NCBI GenBank assembly: GCA_028554795.2
Contig: CM068830.1
Coordinates: 49,056,227-49,120,226 of the forward strand
Source: Sinohyriopsis cumingii
Taxonomy: Eukaryota > Mollusca > Bivalvia > Unionida > Unionidae
Length of the DNA: 64,000 nucleotides
Reading direction: 5' to 3'
Shown: positions 21,950 to 33,739 of the stretch, piece by piece
Numbering within the stretch: the first letter of the stretch is position 1
Layout: each line of letters starts with the position of its first letter
Made by a program: the position numbers and the translations under genes
The notes under the pieces: generated by a model
The model's database searches: none
The model's input: the letters and a program-made list of their open reading frames with translations, nothing else
Told to the model about the DNA's origin: nothing

Positions 21950-23360
21950 AGATCTCATTATTTAATCTGTATAGGATTAAGCGGGTATCCTGGTCTGGTC
22001 CCCAATTTAATCCTTTAATGTTTTTGAGGAGGTTCAAGTCCAGGCTACATCTTCTAATAAGCTCCTGGATATGATATATCCAGGTGAGATGCTCATCAAA
22101 GTACATACCTAGGAATTTGGTGACTTTTTCGAATTTAATTTGTGTATCTTGAATGTATTGGATTGAGTACTTTATTTTGATCTTGGTTCTAGGTGTAAAT
22201 ATAATTCCTACCGATTTTTCTTTTGAGATTTTGAAACCCCATTTATCAGCCAACTTTCCAATCTGATTTCAGTTGGATTTGGATTTCGCTTATAATTTTG
22301 TTGCTGGCAGGGTTCCCTGCCCTCCATATACCGCTGTCGTTTGCAGATTGGCATAAATTAATTTTATTGAGGTCAACAGCGCGCTCCACATCATTAATCA
22401 TAATATTGAAGAGGGTATGACTTAGGACACTGCCTTGTGGAGTGCCATTTTCTAATATGTGGTTGTCCGAATATTGGTCCCCTATTCTTGTCCTAATTTC
22501 TCGACCGGTGAGGAAGGTAGATATCCACTGGTGCATACGGCCGTTGATACCGTAGTGGTTTAGTCTCGCAATTAGGCCGTTTGTCCACACTAGATAGAAA
22601 GTTTTCTCTAAATCCAGGAAAATGCTATTGGATTTCGGTCGCATTTCCTTTTAGCATTAAATACTAATTTAACACTCGATTCCAACCGAATAACTGATCT
22701 AGAGTGAACCTTTTCTTGCGAAAGCCGCTTTGAGTTTTTGAAACCAGGTTGTTGCATTCCAAGTGATGTTTAATCCTGTTGTTCATCATAGTTTCCGTCA
22801 CTTTACGTATATTGTATGTGAGGGAGATTGGCCTATAGAAGTTTATTTCTGTCGGGTCTTTTCCTACTTTTGGAATTGGAATAACTATTGTTTGTTTCCA
22901 CTTGTTAGGGATTTTTCAGGTTTTCCAGGAAGTGTTGATTAGATTCAGCATTATGGTCTCCATACTTTCCGGTAGGTTCTTGTAGAATTCGTATCCTAGG
23001 TTGTCTTCCCCTGGTGAGGTTGTTTTTATTTAATTTTTCAGGGCAGTTCTCCTTTCATGCATTGTAAACTCTATGTTTAGAGAGCTGTAGTCAATTCTCA
23101 AGTTGGTAAATAGTTCGGGGTATTTTTTCTCCACAAGTTTCCGGTGTGTTTGGAACCAAGCAGAATGGTTTTTACTACTGCTCATCTTGGCAAAATACTC
23201 TGCTAACAGGTTAGCTTTATCATTTTTGGAATATGCTTCGGTTATATTTGGCGTAGGTTGAGTAGCTTTTTCTTTCATTGCCTTTATTCGGGTCCATACC
23301 TGTTTTGCATTGCTTCTATAGTCCAGAGACGAGCAGTATTCTTGCCAGGTGTTCAACTTT
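21950..23360 (-). pseudogene. LINE A reverse transcriptase
   Basis: The finger and palm motifs are readable: FLDLEKTFYLVW (motif A, with Y where D is expected in F-D-x-V-W), NHYGINGRMHQWISTFLTGR, GTPQGSVLSHTLFNIMINDV (motif B) and NLCQSANDSGIW. The catalytic box reads SAND in place of the usual F/Y-A-D-D. KISKEKSVGIIFTPR and KFLGMYFDEHLTW follow. The altered catalytic residues and several frame changes show a dead copy. Confidence 0.85.
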
Positions 23361-23689
23361 ACAGTGCGGATAGTGCGTTTGGCTGCTTGTTCCTTGCCTT
23401 TGTATATTATAAATTACGAGGAAACGCTGGTATGTTTAAACTTGTTCAGGGCCTTTTTCTTTTCCTTAGGGACTTGTTTACATTCCTCATTCCACCATGG
23501 TACGGAATTTTTTTATATGTGGATATTATTTCTTCCCGTTTTAGGAAAGCTTAAGGTAGCCGTTGATGAGATCGCATCTATTACATTCTGATTATATTTA
23601 TTGATATCCATATCTTGAAGTTCACATATTTTTACGTCTTCAAGTGTAGTCCTAAATGCGAGCCAGTCTGCCTTATCTGATTTCAATTT

Positions 23690-24390
23690 GGCAATCCTAG
23701 TTGAGCTAGTGATAGGGATAGGGAACTGGTCACTCCCTAGCGCACTGGTTTGGTCCACTTCCCAGTCTGCTATTTCAGCTAATTTGGGTGTAGAGATTGT
23801 GAGGTCTATAGCTGCTAACGAGCCGTTTTCCGGATTAATTCTTGTCCAGCTCCGTTGTTTAAAATGACTAGATTTGTACTAAGCACCCATTCTTCTATCA
23901 GTTTCCCTCTTTTATCCCAGTGACCACCCCACCCCCACTCCCATCTATCGCTATGGGCATTAAGATCTCCACACATGCTATAGTTTATATGCTTATTTTT
24001 AAGTTGTTGATGTCTTGATTGTAGTGGGAGTTATAACCCCTGGATCATAAACATTGCAAATTTCAATATCTGAGCGTTCTGTACGAATTATTACAGACTG
24101 AAATTCAAGCGAATCTGAGTTGTTAGACTCTGTTTGGGTCAATCCTAATGTTGTATTGGGGATAGAGTCATGAATATAAATGGCTAATCCCCCTCCCTTT
24201 TTCCTTTTGTTCTGTTTTGTAAATAATTGGTTGTATAACCTGGGATTTTTGGCATGAATCTAGTAGCACTAGACAGAAGTGTCTCTTGCAGACATATGCT
24301 GTCTGGTTTAATTTTTTTATTATTTAATTTGACTATTAATTCAGGATTGTTCTTAATTAATCCGCGGCAATTCCATTGCTATATGACTAA
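23690..24390 (-). pseudogene. LINE A endonuclease
   Basis: The N-terminus reads WNCRGLIKNNPELIVKL and ICLQET (24,383-24,290), the APE-type opening. GDLNAHSDRWEW lies near 23,955 and GSDQFPI, the S-D-x-x-P motif, near 23,730. The domain nicks target DNA for target-primed reverse transcription. Confidence 0.85.
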
Positions 24391-24939
24391 TGATTGCTTC
24401 TTGTCCTTATCACCTTCTGATTTTGATTGTTTATCAATAATATTAAGATATATTATATAAAAAGTATTGTGAAGATTAAGTTTGTTTAGTTAAATTTACT
24501 TAGATATTTTTCAAGTAATTCAGATAATAGTCTAAACGTAGGTTGGGTTGGGGTTAAATTATTCTGGGTTATATTTATAATACCCACTATGAATTCTCAA
24601 TTATACTTAAGCATAACGCTTAGCGGAAAATGGTCTATTAAACTAATATCATCTTTATTGTTGACCTTGTTACCATTCGTATTGCTTGATGTGTTTCAAC
24701 AGTTATCAGAGGTAAAGTGGGTATGGGTTCCTGTTTTGGGTTTTGGTTTGCGTTGCTATAGCTTATTAATGGTTCCTTAGGAGATGGTAATTGTTCATGT
24801 TTTCCACTGCCATTGTATATTTTCATATCATCTCCTTTTCTTTTATTTGCATTGCCATTGCATTGTGTTGGATCATTGGTGATCTTTTGGTCATATCAAG
24901 GAGTATGGTTGAGTTGGATGAATTACCATTGTCTGGGTT

Positions 24940-27720
24940 AATTTTCCTTGATTAAGTTTCCTCGGTGAGGATTTGGCCTTTTGATATGATATATTATCCG
25001 TTTCCATTTGATGGATGATTTCTTTTTCTCTGGTGGCATAATTACACACATCAGATTTTGGGTGATGCGGTTCTCGGTAGTTCGCGCACCGTATTCCTTG
25101 ATATGCGCACTTGCCTCCATGTTGGCCTCCACAGGTGTTGCACCTTGTTTTGTAAGTGAATGTTCTTGTGTGATGTCCCCATGCTCTGTAATTGCTACAG
25201 AATCTGGGTTTGTTAACATAATCCTCCAGTTTTTAGTATTGCCTGTTGTTTCCAAATCTAACAAGGATGGGTGGTGTTGATAAAAATTCCACAAGTATCG
25301 ACGAGGTTTCTTGTCCTTGTTTGTTTTTCATCCTAAATGACCTCTTGATGTTAGCTCCTTGCTGTGTTAGTTCTTTTGTAATTTCGGCATTGGAACTTTG
25401 TAGGTGTCTTCTGCTTAGCTTGAATACTTTTTGTATGTACAATTTGGTGCAGATTCCTCCAGAGGCTTCACTTGTTCTTTTCCAATTTGGTTAGGAGTTT
25501 CCTTTTTGCTCTGGTTGTCGTTGGGTGATCTGGTGTTATAATTTCCTGGTCACTGACGCCCTTATGTGACCAGTTTGGTCAATTTCCATATATTTGGCCA
25601 CTTGATGTAACGTACTACACCATACTATAATGAAGCGTGTTTTTGGTATTATTAGTTTAAATTCTCCTTCATGTGCTTTGGTTAAGGCTGTAGCAATAGT
25701 TCTAGTGCTAAGGTTAAGTACTTGGGAACCATTACTCGTGATAAATATAGTATGTTCCCTGGGGTGGTATTTCCTGGTTTGTTGATTATGGTATGTGGAG
25801 TTGCTAGCCATTGTAGGGTTGTCTTTTTCTTTCTTTCTCCTTTGGTGATACTGACATTCTCATTTGGAGTGCCATTGGATTTTGGCTGGGTATCTGGTTC
25901 ATTAATTGTTAAGTTACTTGGAATATTTTTTATCCTGTTTGGATTTTAGTTCCGTTTTTTGTTTTTTCTTGGTTGTTGACTTGTCCTTGGATTGACCATT
26001 CATAGTTCTTTTTCCCTTGTCGACATATTTAACCGCTTTTACTACTGTTGGTGCAATTGTTGGTGCAGTCTTTTTCCGATGTGGTGGACTTAATAGACAA
26101 TGAATATTTCAATTCCGATATCCTCTTGCTCTTGGTACTATTTTAATACTTTTGATGATCCAGGTGTTTGACAGTTATGTAGCACTTCCTTTTTAATTCG
26201 GTGGTTATTTTTCTCTTAGACCGATGGCCTTTTTCTACGGTTGTCTGTTGTCGGGAATACATTAACCGTTGATGATGGCTCTGGAATCTTGGGAGGTAGA
26301 GTATTGTTTGAGTTAACCACGTCAGTGTAGGTTCTGATTGGTGATGTGATTTTACCTTCTTCCAATATCCCGATTTGCTCTTCTGTTGTAGATAGTGGCT
26401 GGGGTAGATCCATTACTTTACATTCTTTAATTTATGTGACTGTCTTGGTTGGGCGTTGCTTAGGTGGGCTGGAGGTAAGTTTATCTAATGCGCTTGCTTG
26501 GTCTGTATTCGTAGGGGTTTTTGGGTTGCGCTCTTGGTCGGTCATGTCTATAGGATTCCAAACTGAAGAAGACATTGGGGTGGTATCCTCTAAGTTCTCG
26601 GTGTCTTGTAAGTTCCCACTTCCATAAATGGATAAGTATGGGTCATCCGAGGCAGACGGCATAGACTACAAAATCCAAATTTCTCTCCATTACCACATCA
26701 GCATAGGTTCTGACTGGTGGCGTTACTTTACCTTGTTCCAGTATCTGGATTTGCTCTTCTGTTATATATAGTGGCTGGGGTAGATCCACCACTTTACATT
26801 CTTTAACTTCTGTGACTGTCTTGGTTGGGCGTTGCTTAGGTGAGCTGGAGGTAAGTTTGTCTAATGTGCTTGCTTGGTCTATATTCGTAGGGGTGTTTGG
26901 GTTGCGCTCTTGGTCGGTCATGTCTATAGGATTCCAAATTGAAGGAGACATTGGGATGGTATCCTCGAAGTTCTCGTTGTCTTGTAAGTTCCCACTTCCA
27001 TAAATGGATAAGTATGGGTCATCCGAGGGAGACGGCATAGTCTACAAAATCCAAATTTCTTTCCATTACCACGTCAGCATAGGCTTTGACTGGTGACGTT
27101 ACTTTACCTTGTTCCAGTATCTCGATTTGCTTTTCTGTTGAAAATGATGGCTGGGATAGGTTTACCAATTTACAGTCTTTAATTTCTATGAATATCTTTA
27201 TTGGGGGTTGCTTAGATGGACTGCAATTAAATTTATATAATGCGCTTGCTTGGTCTATATTCATAGGAGTATTTGGGTTGCGCCCTTGGTCGTTCATGTA
27301 TATAGAATTCCAATTTGTAGGAGATCATCTAAATTCTCGTTGTCTTGTAATGTCCCGTTTTCGTAAATTGATAAATTTGGGTCATCAAAGGGAGACGGTA
27401 TAGAGACAACAAAATTCAATTTTCTTTCCATAACCACTCGGGCGGTTGAGTTGGATTGAAATTCTCCCACAATGACGCGAAATGCAATAGGTGAGGATAG
27501 GGTGGTGGGGTGTGTGCTTTTCCTGCTAGTAACATCACCATCCTTATAAATCGGGACAATTACTGGGGAGTTGGTAGTGGTAACTTAGGGGGAAGAATTT
27601 GTTTTTCCCATGTTCGAAACCTTATTGGCTTTCCTAACAGAGTGTCTGATTGGGATCATATTGATCTTTTTCATACTTTACGACATTTCCAATAAGTGTG
27701 ATTTCAGTCAGATGTGTCAG
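24940..27720 (-). pseudogene. LINE A ORF1 (gag-like) with zinc knuckles
   Basis: A long N-terminal part contains three 125-codon repeats (separate entry). A nucleic-acid-binding region near 25,230-25,080 reads CNTCGGQHGGKC and CANYREPHHPKSDVC, as in LINE B. A preceding knuckle (CSNYRAWGHH) has lost a cysteine. ORF1 proteins of this type coat the element RNA. Confidence 0.7.
26285..27410 (-). repeat. Three 375-bp (125-codon) tandem repeats in LINE A ORF1
   Basis: The marker (C)CACGTCAG.ATAGG.T.TGACTGGTG occurs near 26,318, 26,693 and 27,068, spaced by 375 bp. Each unit encodes DDPYLSIYGSGNLQD, NPIDMTDQERNP, QASALDKLTSSPPKQRPTK or a close variant. The period is a multiple of three, so the repeat was frame-preserving. 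Confidence 0.85.
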
Positions 27721-28439
27721 AAATGTCAGACAATACACTACTTCCTATGATTTAATGTTTAGTTACTTAATAATTAATGTTGAAATATAAATAGTTTATT
27801 TAATAATTTTCTAATGTATAATAAAGTTTTAATGATACAAGTTTTAAGCTACTGTAATTTAATTGGATAGTACGGTTTTGATAATAAGTTAATCAGTAGG
27901 TGAGTTCTATTCACTGGCGGAAAATCTTGCAGTGGTTTACAAAGGCTTGCTAACTTGCAAGGATTCCGCCCACGTATGAGTCAGTATGAGTCCTGACACC
28001 TGTTGTGAGTTTTAGTTCACCGTGTATATTATTCACTTCTTGTTTACTTATGCAGATATCAGAATTTATACCATTTAGTTTACTTATTTGATTACTATGT
28101 CAGTGTTAAGTAAGATTAAAAGATAATAGAAAAAGTAAGTGGAAAAAATCAAAGGTCGTAATGGATTTTCAGCAGCACAGATTACAATACCCGAAGGTTT
28201 AGTAAATAATTTCCCCTACCTTACACTATGATTATTTTGACTCCATTTCCAAAAATTTCCTAGCAATGTGGTATCAGTTGTAAAGTATCACTGCTGGGTG
28301 GGCTGCTAGGCCTTCGTACTGATCGAAATTATGATTCAAGTTTGATTCGGGTTGATTTGGCAGACAGCTTCAGGTGCTTCAACATTGTTTGTGTGTAGGT
28401 GACAATTCCCAGATTACGTCTACTTGGGTCGAGTTGTGA

Positions 28440-29035
28440 TGAATGATGATGAGTTGCATTGTTTTCCTAGCAATTTTTTTTTATATGCTTGAAGAACGGA
28501 CGTGTAGGAAAACATCCTCAACATGGAACACAAGCTTCACAAACAATCATTCAGGACAGAAAAGTCAACCGGATAACATCGGTGTTGGCCTCGCAGAGGT
28601 AAAACAGAAACAAAGGGTGGAAGCTAGAAGCAGGAAGATCGTGGACTTATGTATGCAGTGGAATGCATAGCTGATAGAAGACAGCTTAACAACCCACCTC
28701 AACAGAGAAGCTAGCATCTTACATAAATTCTGTCGGTTGGAAAACCGATAGCCTGAAATGGGGGGGGGGGGGGGGGCACGTTGACGAAATTCAGTTGGAG
28801 GCCAGAACAGGGTAGCTGGTGGAAGGACCGATCAAAGATAGCTGCATGGAAGGGCCTGCGTTAATTTCGATGGACATACGGGCAGGAATTAGTCCTGGAA
28901 ATACCGGAGAATACCACCGTAGAGACCGAGGAATGGAGCCGACCCAATAATTCAGCCCAGATGCAAGGCCGACGTCCAAAGAAAATCCCAGTCGATACCC
29001 GGGTGTGAAAAGACCCGGTATACCAATGAGATTGC
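28440..29035 (+). pseudogene. Cassette gene G remnant upstream of R1
   Basis: The unit lies directly before an R1 segment, the position held by cassette genes elsewhere. An open stretch of 75 codons at 28,443-28,670 is Lys/Gln/Glu-rich near its end. A Pro/Arg/Lys-rich block runs to about 29,005. An imperfect hairpin (CCCGGGT...GACCCGG near 28,997-29,016) sits where the stem-loop would be. A 17-bp G run interrupts the region at 28,760-28,776. I do not recognise the product, and the copy looks decayed. Confidence 0.35.
28760..28776. repeat. G17 homopolymer
   Basis: Seventeen consecutive G (C on the minus strand). It may be a G-quadruplex or an assembly-sensitive site. Confidence 0.9.
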
Positions 29036-29845
29036 CTGTATGTAATGATATACGGTTTTCATTTTGGCTTGAAATTTATTTTACAATTTTATTATATCTT
29101 TATTTTATTTTTTATAATTTGATCTGTTACCGCAATAAAAAAATTACTCTAGGAGTTTTATTATGCGTGATACAAACTATGCATTAGTCATTTTGGTTTA
29201 GTTGATTTGTATTTATTAGTTAATTGTATATACACTTTGTACACTAAATTCCAACCTTTTGAATGAATCCATTTTGAAATTGGTTTGCTTATTTGATTTG
29301 ATTAATTGCAAAGGTGGCTTACACATTATTGGTATTTTTTTCGTCCATTAAAATAACTGGACTAGATTTGGTTAAGCATGTTCTGGCTTTCCAGGGCTCT
29401 GTGCGTTTGCGCCTGCTGACGGGTACCTTTCATTCTTTGCCTCTCCCAGCTTTCCTGTACCACGACGAAGATGTGGAACAATTTCCACCCGTCTAAACCC
29501 AGGTGTCCCTTTTTGGCGTCATAGTAGAGACTAATCGCAACGGGCGTCACATACTGCCTTGGTAGACACCTCGCTCAGTAGAACAGACTGATAAATCCTT
29601 TTGGAACACGAGTGCGTGTTGGGTCCATTCCCACTCATGAAAGCCCTCCATTCAGGTCTTTACGGACTAAAATTGTCCCACAACCAAGGGCTAAATTAGC
29701 AGTGCTCTTTGAGCACATTAATGCGTGGGGGATGGGGCACGAATTCCTTCCTCCACGAATAATTATCAGTCCGCGTTGCAGACACTAACGAGAGGCACAT
29801 GCACTATGTCCGAACGCCTCTATAATTTAAACCAGCAAGCAAGTT
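29036..29845 (+). promoter_or_regulatory. R1 upstream segment, full copy
   Basis: Ordered blocks: ATATACGGTTTTCATTTTGG, TTACCGCAATAAAAAAATTA, GTGATACAAACTATGCATTA, TTTGTACACTAAATTCCAAC, GGTGGCTTACACATTATTGG, GATGTGGAACAATTTCCACC, GGGCGTCACATACTGCCTTG, GAGTGCGTGTTGGGTCCATT and GCGTGGGGGATGGGGCACGA. A 14-codon frame at 29,860-29,904 starts in the place of the gene, and nothing longer follows. Confidence 0.7.
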
Positions 29846-30059
29846 CACACACAATAAGAATGGAACAAAGATCTAGCGGACTAAAAGAAAACGATTCTTT
29901 ATAGTTTCAAAAATATTCTTACAGAAGGGTAATAGCGTGTTTAATAGTATTTCCCGGATAGCAGATCTAGTATCGTGGTCAGGGTATGTTTCTGTATCAG
30001 GATAAAACATTTTCTGCGGCATATAGGAAGTTGTTTCGTCATCTCTGTACAAATCACGG

Positions 30060-30700
30060 TACCTTCTCTACAAAGTTAGCCGAATCCGTAGAACGATTCT
30101 TTTTGTCGTACCATTACTGATGGCTGGTTTTCCACTAAAATGATAGGTCCGATTGTCGACCATGCGGAAAATAGTTTGAACGGCTTTGATACCGCCAGTG
30201 CTGTTGACACTGAAGGACTGATGGACCTATCAATAACATCCCCGTAACTGTATGCAGGTGTGGTCAACACGACCGACTTACGGCTTGGACATGTTGGGGG
30301 ACATGCATCCACTGGGTTCTCTACAATATATGTAACGGGGGGACTTTCACCCATGAGGTCAGAATTATCTTCGATGTACGAGATGGACAAATGGGCAACT
30401 ATTCCCCGGATTTAAGTATTTCTGTCGTCTCTTCCTACAATCGATACATCTGTAACTCGCATGAAAGCGCAGATAGTTATTTTGACTGCAAAACCTCAGC
30501 GCTTTTCTCCTCCACTTCTGCAGATTTTATAGAGGCCGATGCCGATAGTTGTGTACGTTTCACTTTAGTTGGTGGTGATGGGTAGGGGTGGTGGACCTCA
30601 AAAAACGTCGGCACAAACACTACATGGCGGCGACAAAGTGCACTTGGTGCAAGCAAGACACAATTCACGAGTTTCTTCATGGGTCTTGAACTTCTTAAAT
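30060..30700 (-). pseudogene. Unrecognised coding-like region (two open stretches)
   Basis: Minus-strand frames at 30,680-30,477 (67 codons) and 30,390-30,076 (104 codons) have GC content, codon use and amino-acid composition that look coding compared with the AT-rich surroundings. The second contains ACPPTCPSRK and several Ser/Pro-rich parts, and an alternative frame over the first gives a Cys-rich ELCLACTKCTLSPPCSVC. No domain could be named. It could be an exon of an unknown gene, a transposase fragment or a retrocopy. Confidence 0.3.
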
Positions 30701-30729
30701 TTTGAACACCTCGTCGTTATGTTCCACTA

Positions 30730-31880
30730 AAAGAAACAAAAACAAACAATGGATAAATTAACAGCGCAGCGTGTTAATAAGTCCCTAAAGCAACACCCAT
30801 TACTAACCGAGTGAGCAAACAATACACTGGGTGTGTGAAAATATGAATCACACTCAGGAGCAATGATAGCGTGATGGAGCATATGGTCAGAATAAACAAA
30901 GACCAAGAATAAAATTCAGTAAAATATTGGTCCCGAAAAATAATGCGTATACCACCTGCAGTAGAATTCTAATTACACAGTAAACGTCCAAACTTCTGGG
31001 GAGGGGAGGAGGTGGCTGAAAATCACGTGCAGATTGGGAGGAGTTTCTAGAGGTATATCATACGAATTTGTCTGCACTAGAGCGAAAGGTTAAAACTGAT
31101 GGTACCAGTCGGTGGCAAGGGAGCTAATGAGCAAGAATTATTTCCCTTTAAATGTTGGACTGGGGACACAACTATTACACATGGGTCAGTACACACGAAT
31201 GTGGTTCTGCCATTGAGAGGGGTATTTTGTTTTACTGAACTAGCTACATTTAGGCATTTATGGTTTCAATTCAAAGGAAATTGTTTTTTTTGTTTTTTTG
31301 TATTTTTGGCGACAGTGCACAGTGAGTAATGTAGCATTGTTGCTGGTCAAAAAGTGAAATATATGACTCACAGTAGTCAGCTTTGTTTACAGCGCAGCCT
31401 CTCAAATAAAAATATTCAACAAAATAAAACGCATGGTTACCTATGGCAAGAATTTCACCGTCAGTCAATATATGTAGATATTTTATGCTGACATTTTATT
31501 TCTTAGGATTCGGACAAACCGGAAAGTTTAGTACTAACACACAAAATTAAGAGACTTTATAGGCAAAATATCCTTGATCTGAGTCTTGGTACAGACAGAA
31601 AAGCAGAAAGACAAATTTTCGTCTTTTTAGTAGAGCTGGATTCGGAATGTCGCATGCTTCTATTCCAAACGTTAATGCGATAGGCGAACGTATTCGAATG
31701 AGAAAATAATGTTGTCAAAAACAAACTGCCTAAAAACCACTGAACGGCATATACATTCTCTATTCCCAGACAATCAGACGTTTGCAAACAATCAGATTTA
31801 ATTATGAAATAATGCTTCATCAAGCCAGTAAAGCACATTTTGATTGACTAAAAGTTAAGATTAATATTACCAACATGTCA
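30730..31880. other. No gene seen
   Basis: Unique sequence without recognised similarity. Confidence 0.4.
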
Positions 31881-31889
31881 AGCGTCATT

Positions 31890-33735
31890 TGCATAGAACC
31901 AAGAGCATGTCCTATCGTAAATTGTACTAAACTAAGATTATGTCCAATCGTGAATTGCACATAACTAACATCATGTCCAATCGTGAATTGCATATAACTA
32001 AGATCGTGTTCAAGTGTATATTGCACAGAACTAAGATCATGTGCAATCGTGAATTGCACAGAACTAAGATCATGTGCAATCGCGAATTGCACAGAACTAA
32101 GATCATGTGCAATCGTGAATTGCACAGAACTAAGATCATGTGCAATCGTGAATTGCATATAAATAAGATCGTGCTCAAATGTAAATTGCACAGAACTAAG
32201 ATCATGTCCAATCGTGAATGGCAAAGAACTAAGATCATGTGCAATCGTGAATTGCACAGAACTAAGGTCATGTCCAATCGTGAATTGCACAGAACTAATG
32301 TCAATGTCCAATCGTGAATTACATAGAACTAAGATCAAGTCCAATTGTGAATTGCACAGAACTAAGGGTCATGTCCAGTCGTGAATTACATATAACTAAG
32401 ATCAAGTCCGATCGTGAATTGCACAGAACTAAGGTCTTGTCCAATCGTGAAGTGAACAGAACTAAGGTCATGTCCAATCGTGAATTACATAGAACTAAGA
32501 TCAAGTCCAATTGTGAATTGCACAGAACTAAGGGTCATGTCCAGTCGTGAATTACATATAACTAAGATCAAGTCCGATCGTGAATTGCACAGAACTAAGG
32601 TCTTGTCCAATCGTGAAGTGAACAGAGCTAAGGTCATGTCCAATCGTGAATTACATAGAACTAAGACCAAGTCCGATCGTGAATTGCACATAACTAAGAT
32701 CATGTGCAATCGTGAATTGCACAGAACTAAGATCATGTGCAATCGTGAATTGCACAGAACTAAGATCATGTTGAATCGTGAATTACATAGAACTAAGATC
32801 AAGTCCGATCGTATATTGCACAGAACTAAGGTCATGTCCAATCGTGAATTGCACAGAACTAAGGTCATGTCCAATCGTGAATTATATAGAACTAAGATCA
32901 AGTCCAATCGTGAATTGCACAGAACTAAGGTCATGTCAAATCGGGAATTACATAGAACTAAGATCAAGTCCGATCGTGAATTGCACAGAACTATGGTCAT
33001 GTCCAGTCGTGAATTACGTATAACTAAGATCATGTGCAATCGTGAATTCCACAGAACTAAGGTCATGTCCAATCGTGAATTACATAGAACTAAGGTCATG
33101 TCCAATCGTGAATTACATAAAACTAAGATCAAGCCCGATCGTGAATTGCACAGAATTATCATATCCTGTCGTGAATTGCATAGAACTAAGATCAAGTCCA
33201 ATCGTGAATTGCACACAACTAAGATCATGTCCAATCGTCAATTACACATAACTAAGATCGTGTTCAATCGTAAAATGAACAGAATATCATGTCCAATCGT
33301 GAATTGCACTAAACTAAGATCCTGTTCAATCGTAAATTGCACAGAAATAAGATCATGTCCAATCGTGAATTGTACACAACTAAGATCGTGTCCAATCGTC
33401 AATTGCACATAATTAAGATCATGTCCAGTCGTGAATTGTACACAGCTAAGATCATGTCCAATCATGAATTTCATAGAACTAAAATCAAGTCCAATCGTGA
33501 AATGCACATAATTAAGATCATGTCCAGTCGTGAATTGCACACAACTAAGATCATGTCCAATCGTCAATTACACAGAACGAAGATCCTGTTCAATCGTAAA
33601 TTGCACAGAACTAAGATCATGTCCGATCGTGAATTGGACAGAACTAAGATTATATCCAATCGTGAATTACATAGAACCAAAATCATGTCCAATCGTGAAT
33701 TAAACAGAACCAAAATCACGTCCACTCGTGAAATC
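31890..33735. repeat. 33-bp satellite, about 55 units
   Basis: The consensus unit (AGAACTAAGATCATGTCCAA, then TCGTGAATTGCAC) is 33 bp, that is 11 codons, so long open frames appear on both strands (up to 310 codons at 32,480-33,412). Variants include ATCAAGTCC and GTCATGTCC versions. A five-unit block of 166 bp is repeated at 32,314 and 32,480, showing higher-order structure. The frames reflect the period and are not evidence of a protein. Confidence 0.95.
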
Positions 33736-33739
33736 CGCA

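Larger units (their letters stand above)
20590..28010 (-). mobile_element. I/Nimb-like LINE A, nearly full length, decayed
   Basis: About 7.4 kb on the minus strand, in order: 5' region (27,760-28,010), ORF1 with triple repeats and zinc knuckles (27,720-24,940), apurinic-type endonuclease (24,390-23,690), RT (23,360-21,960), RNase H (21,600-21,215), C-terminal Cys/His motif (20,976-20,800) and an AT-rich 3' UTR. A gag-like ORF1 together with EN, RT, RNase H and a terminal CCHC motif is typical of the I superfamily. Stops and frameshifts throughout make it inactive. The extreme 3' end near 20,590 is approximate. Confidence 0.85.

Noticed and set aside
23258-23591. Membrane-like plus-strand frames opposite LINE A
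   Set aside because: They are antisense shadows of the reverse transcriptase and linker region.
32480-33412. 310-codon protein MxxRELHRTK
   Set aside because: It lies wholly in the 33-bp satellite; frames are open on both strands for the same reason.
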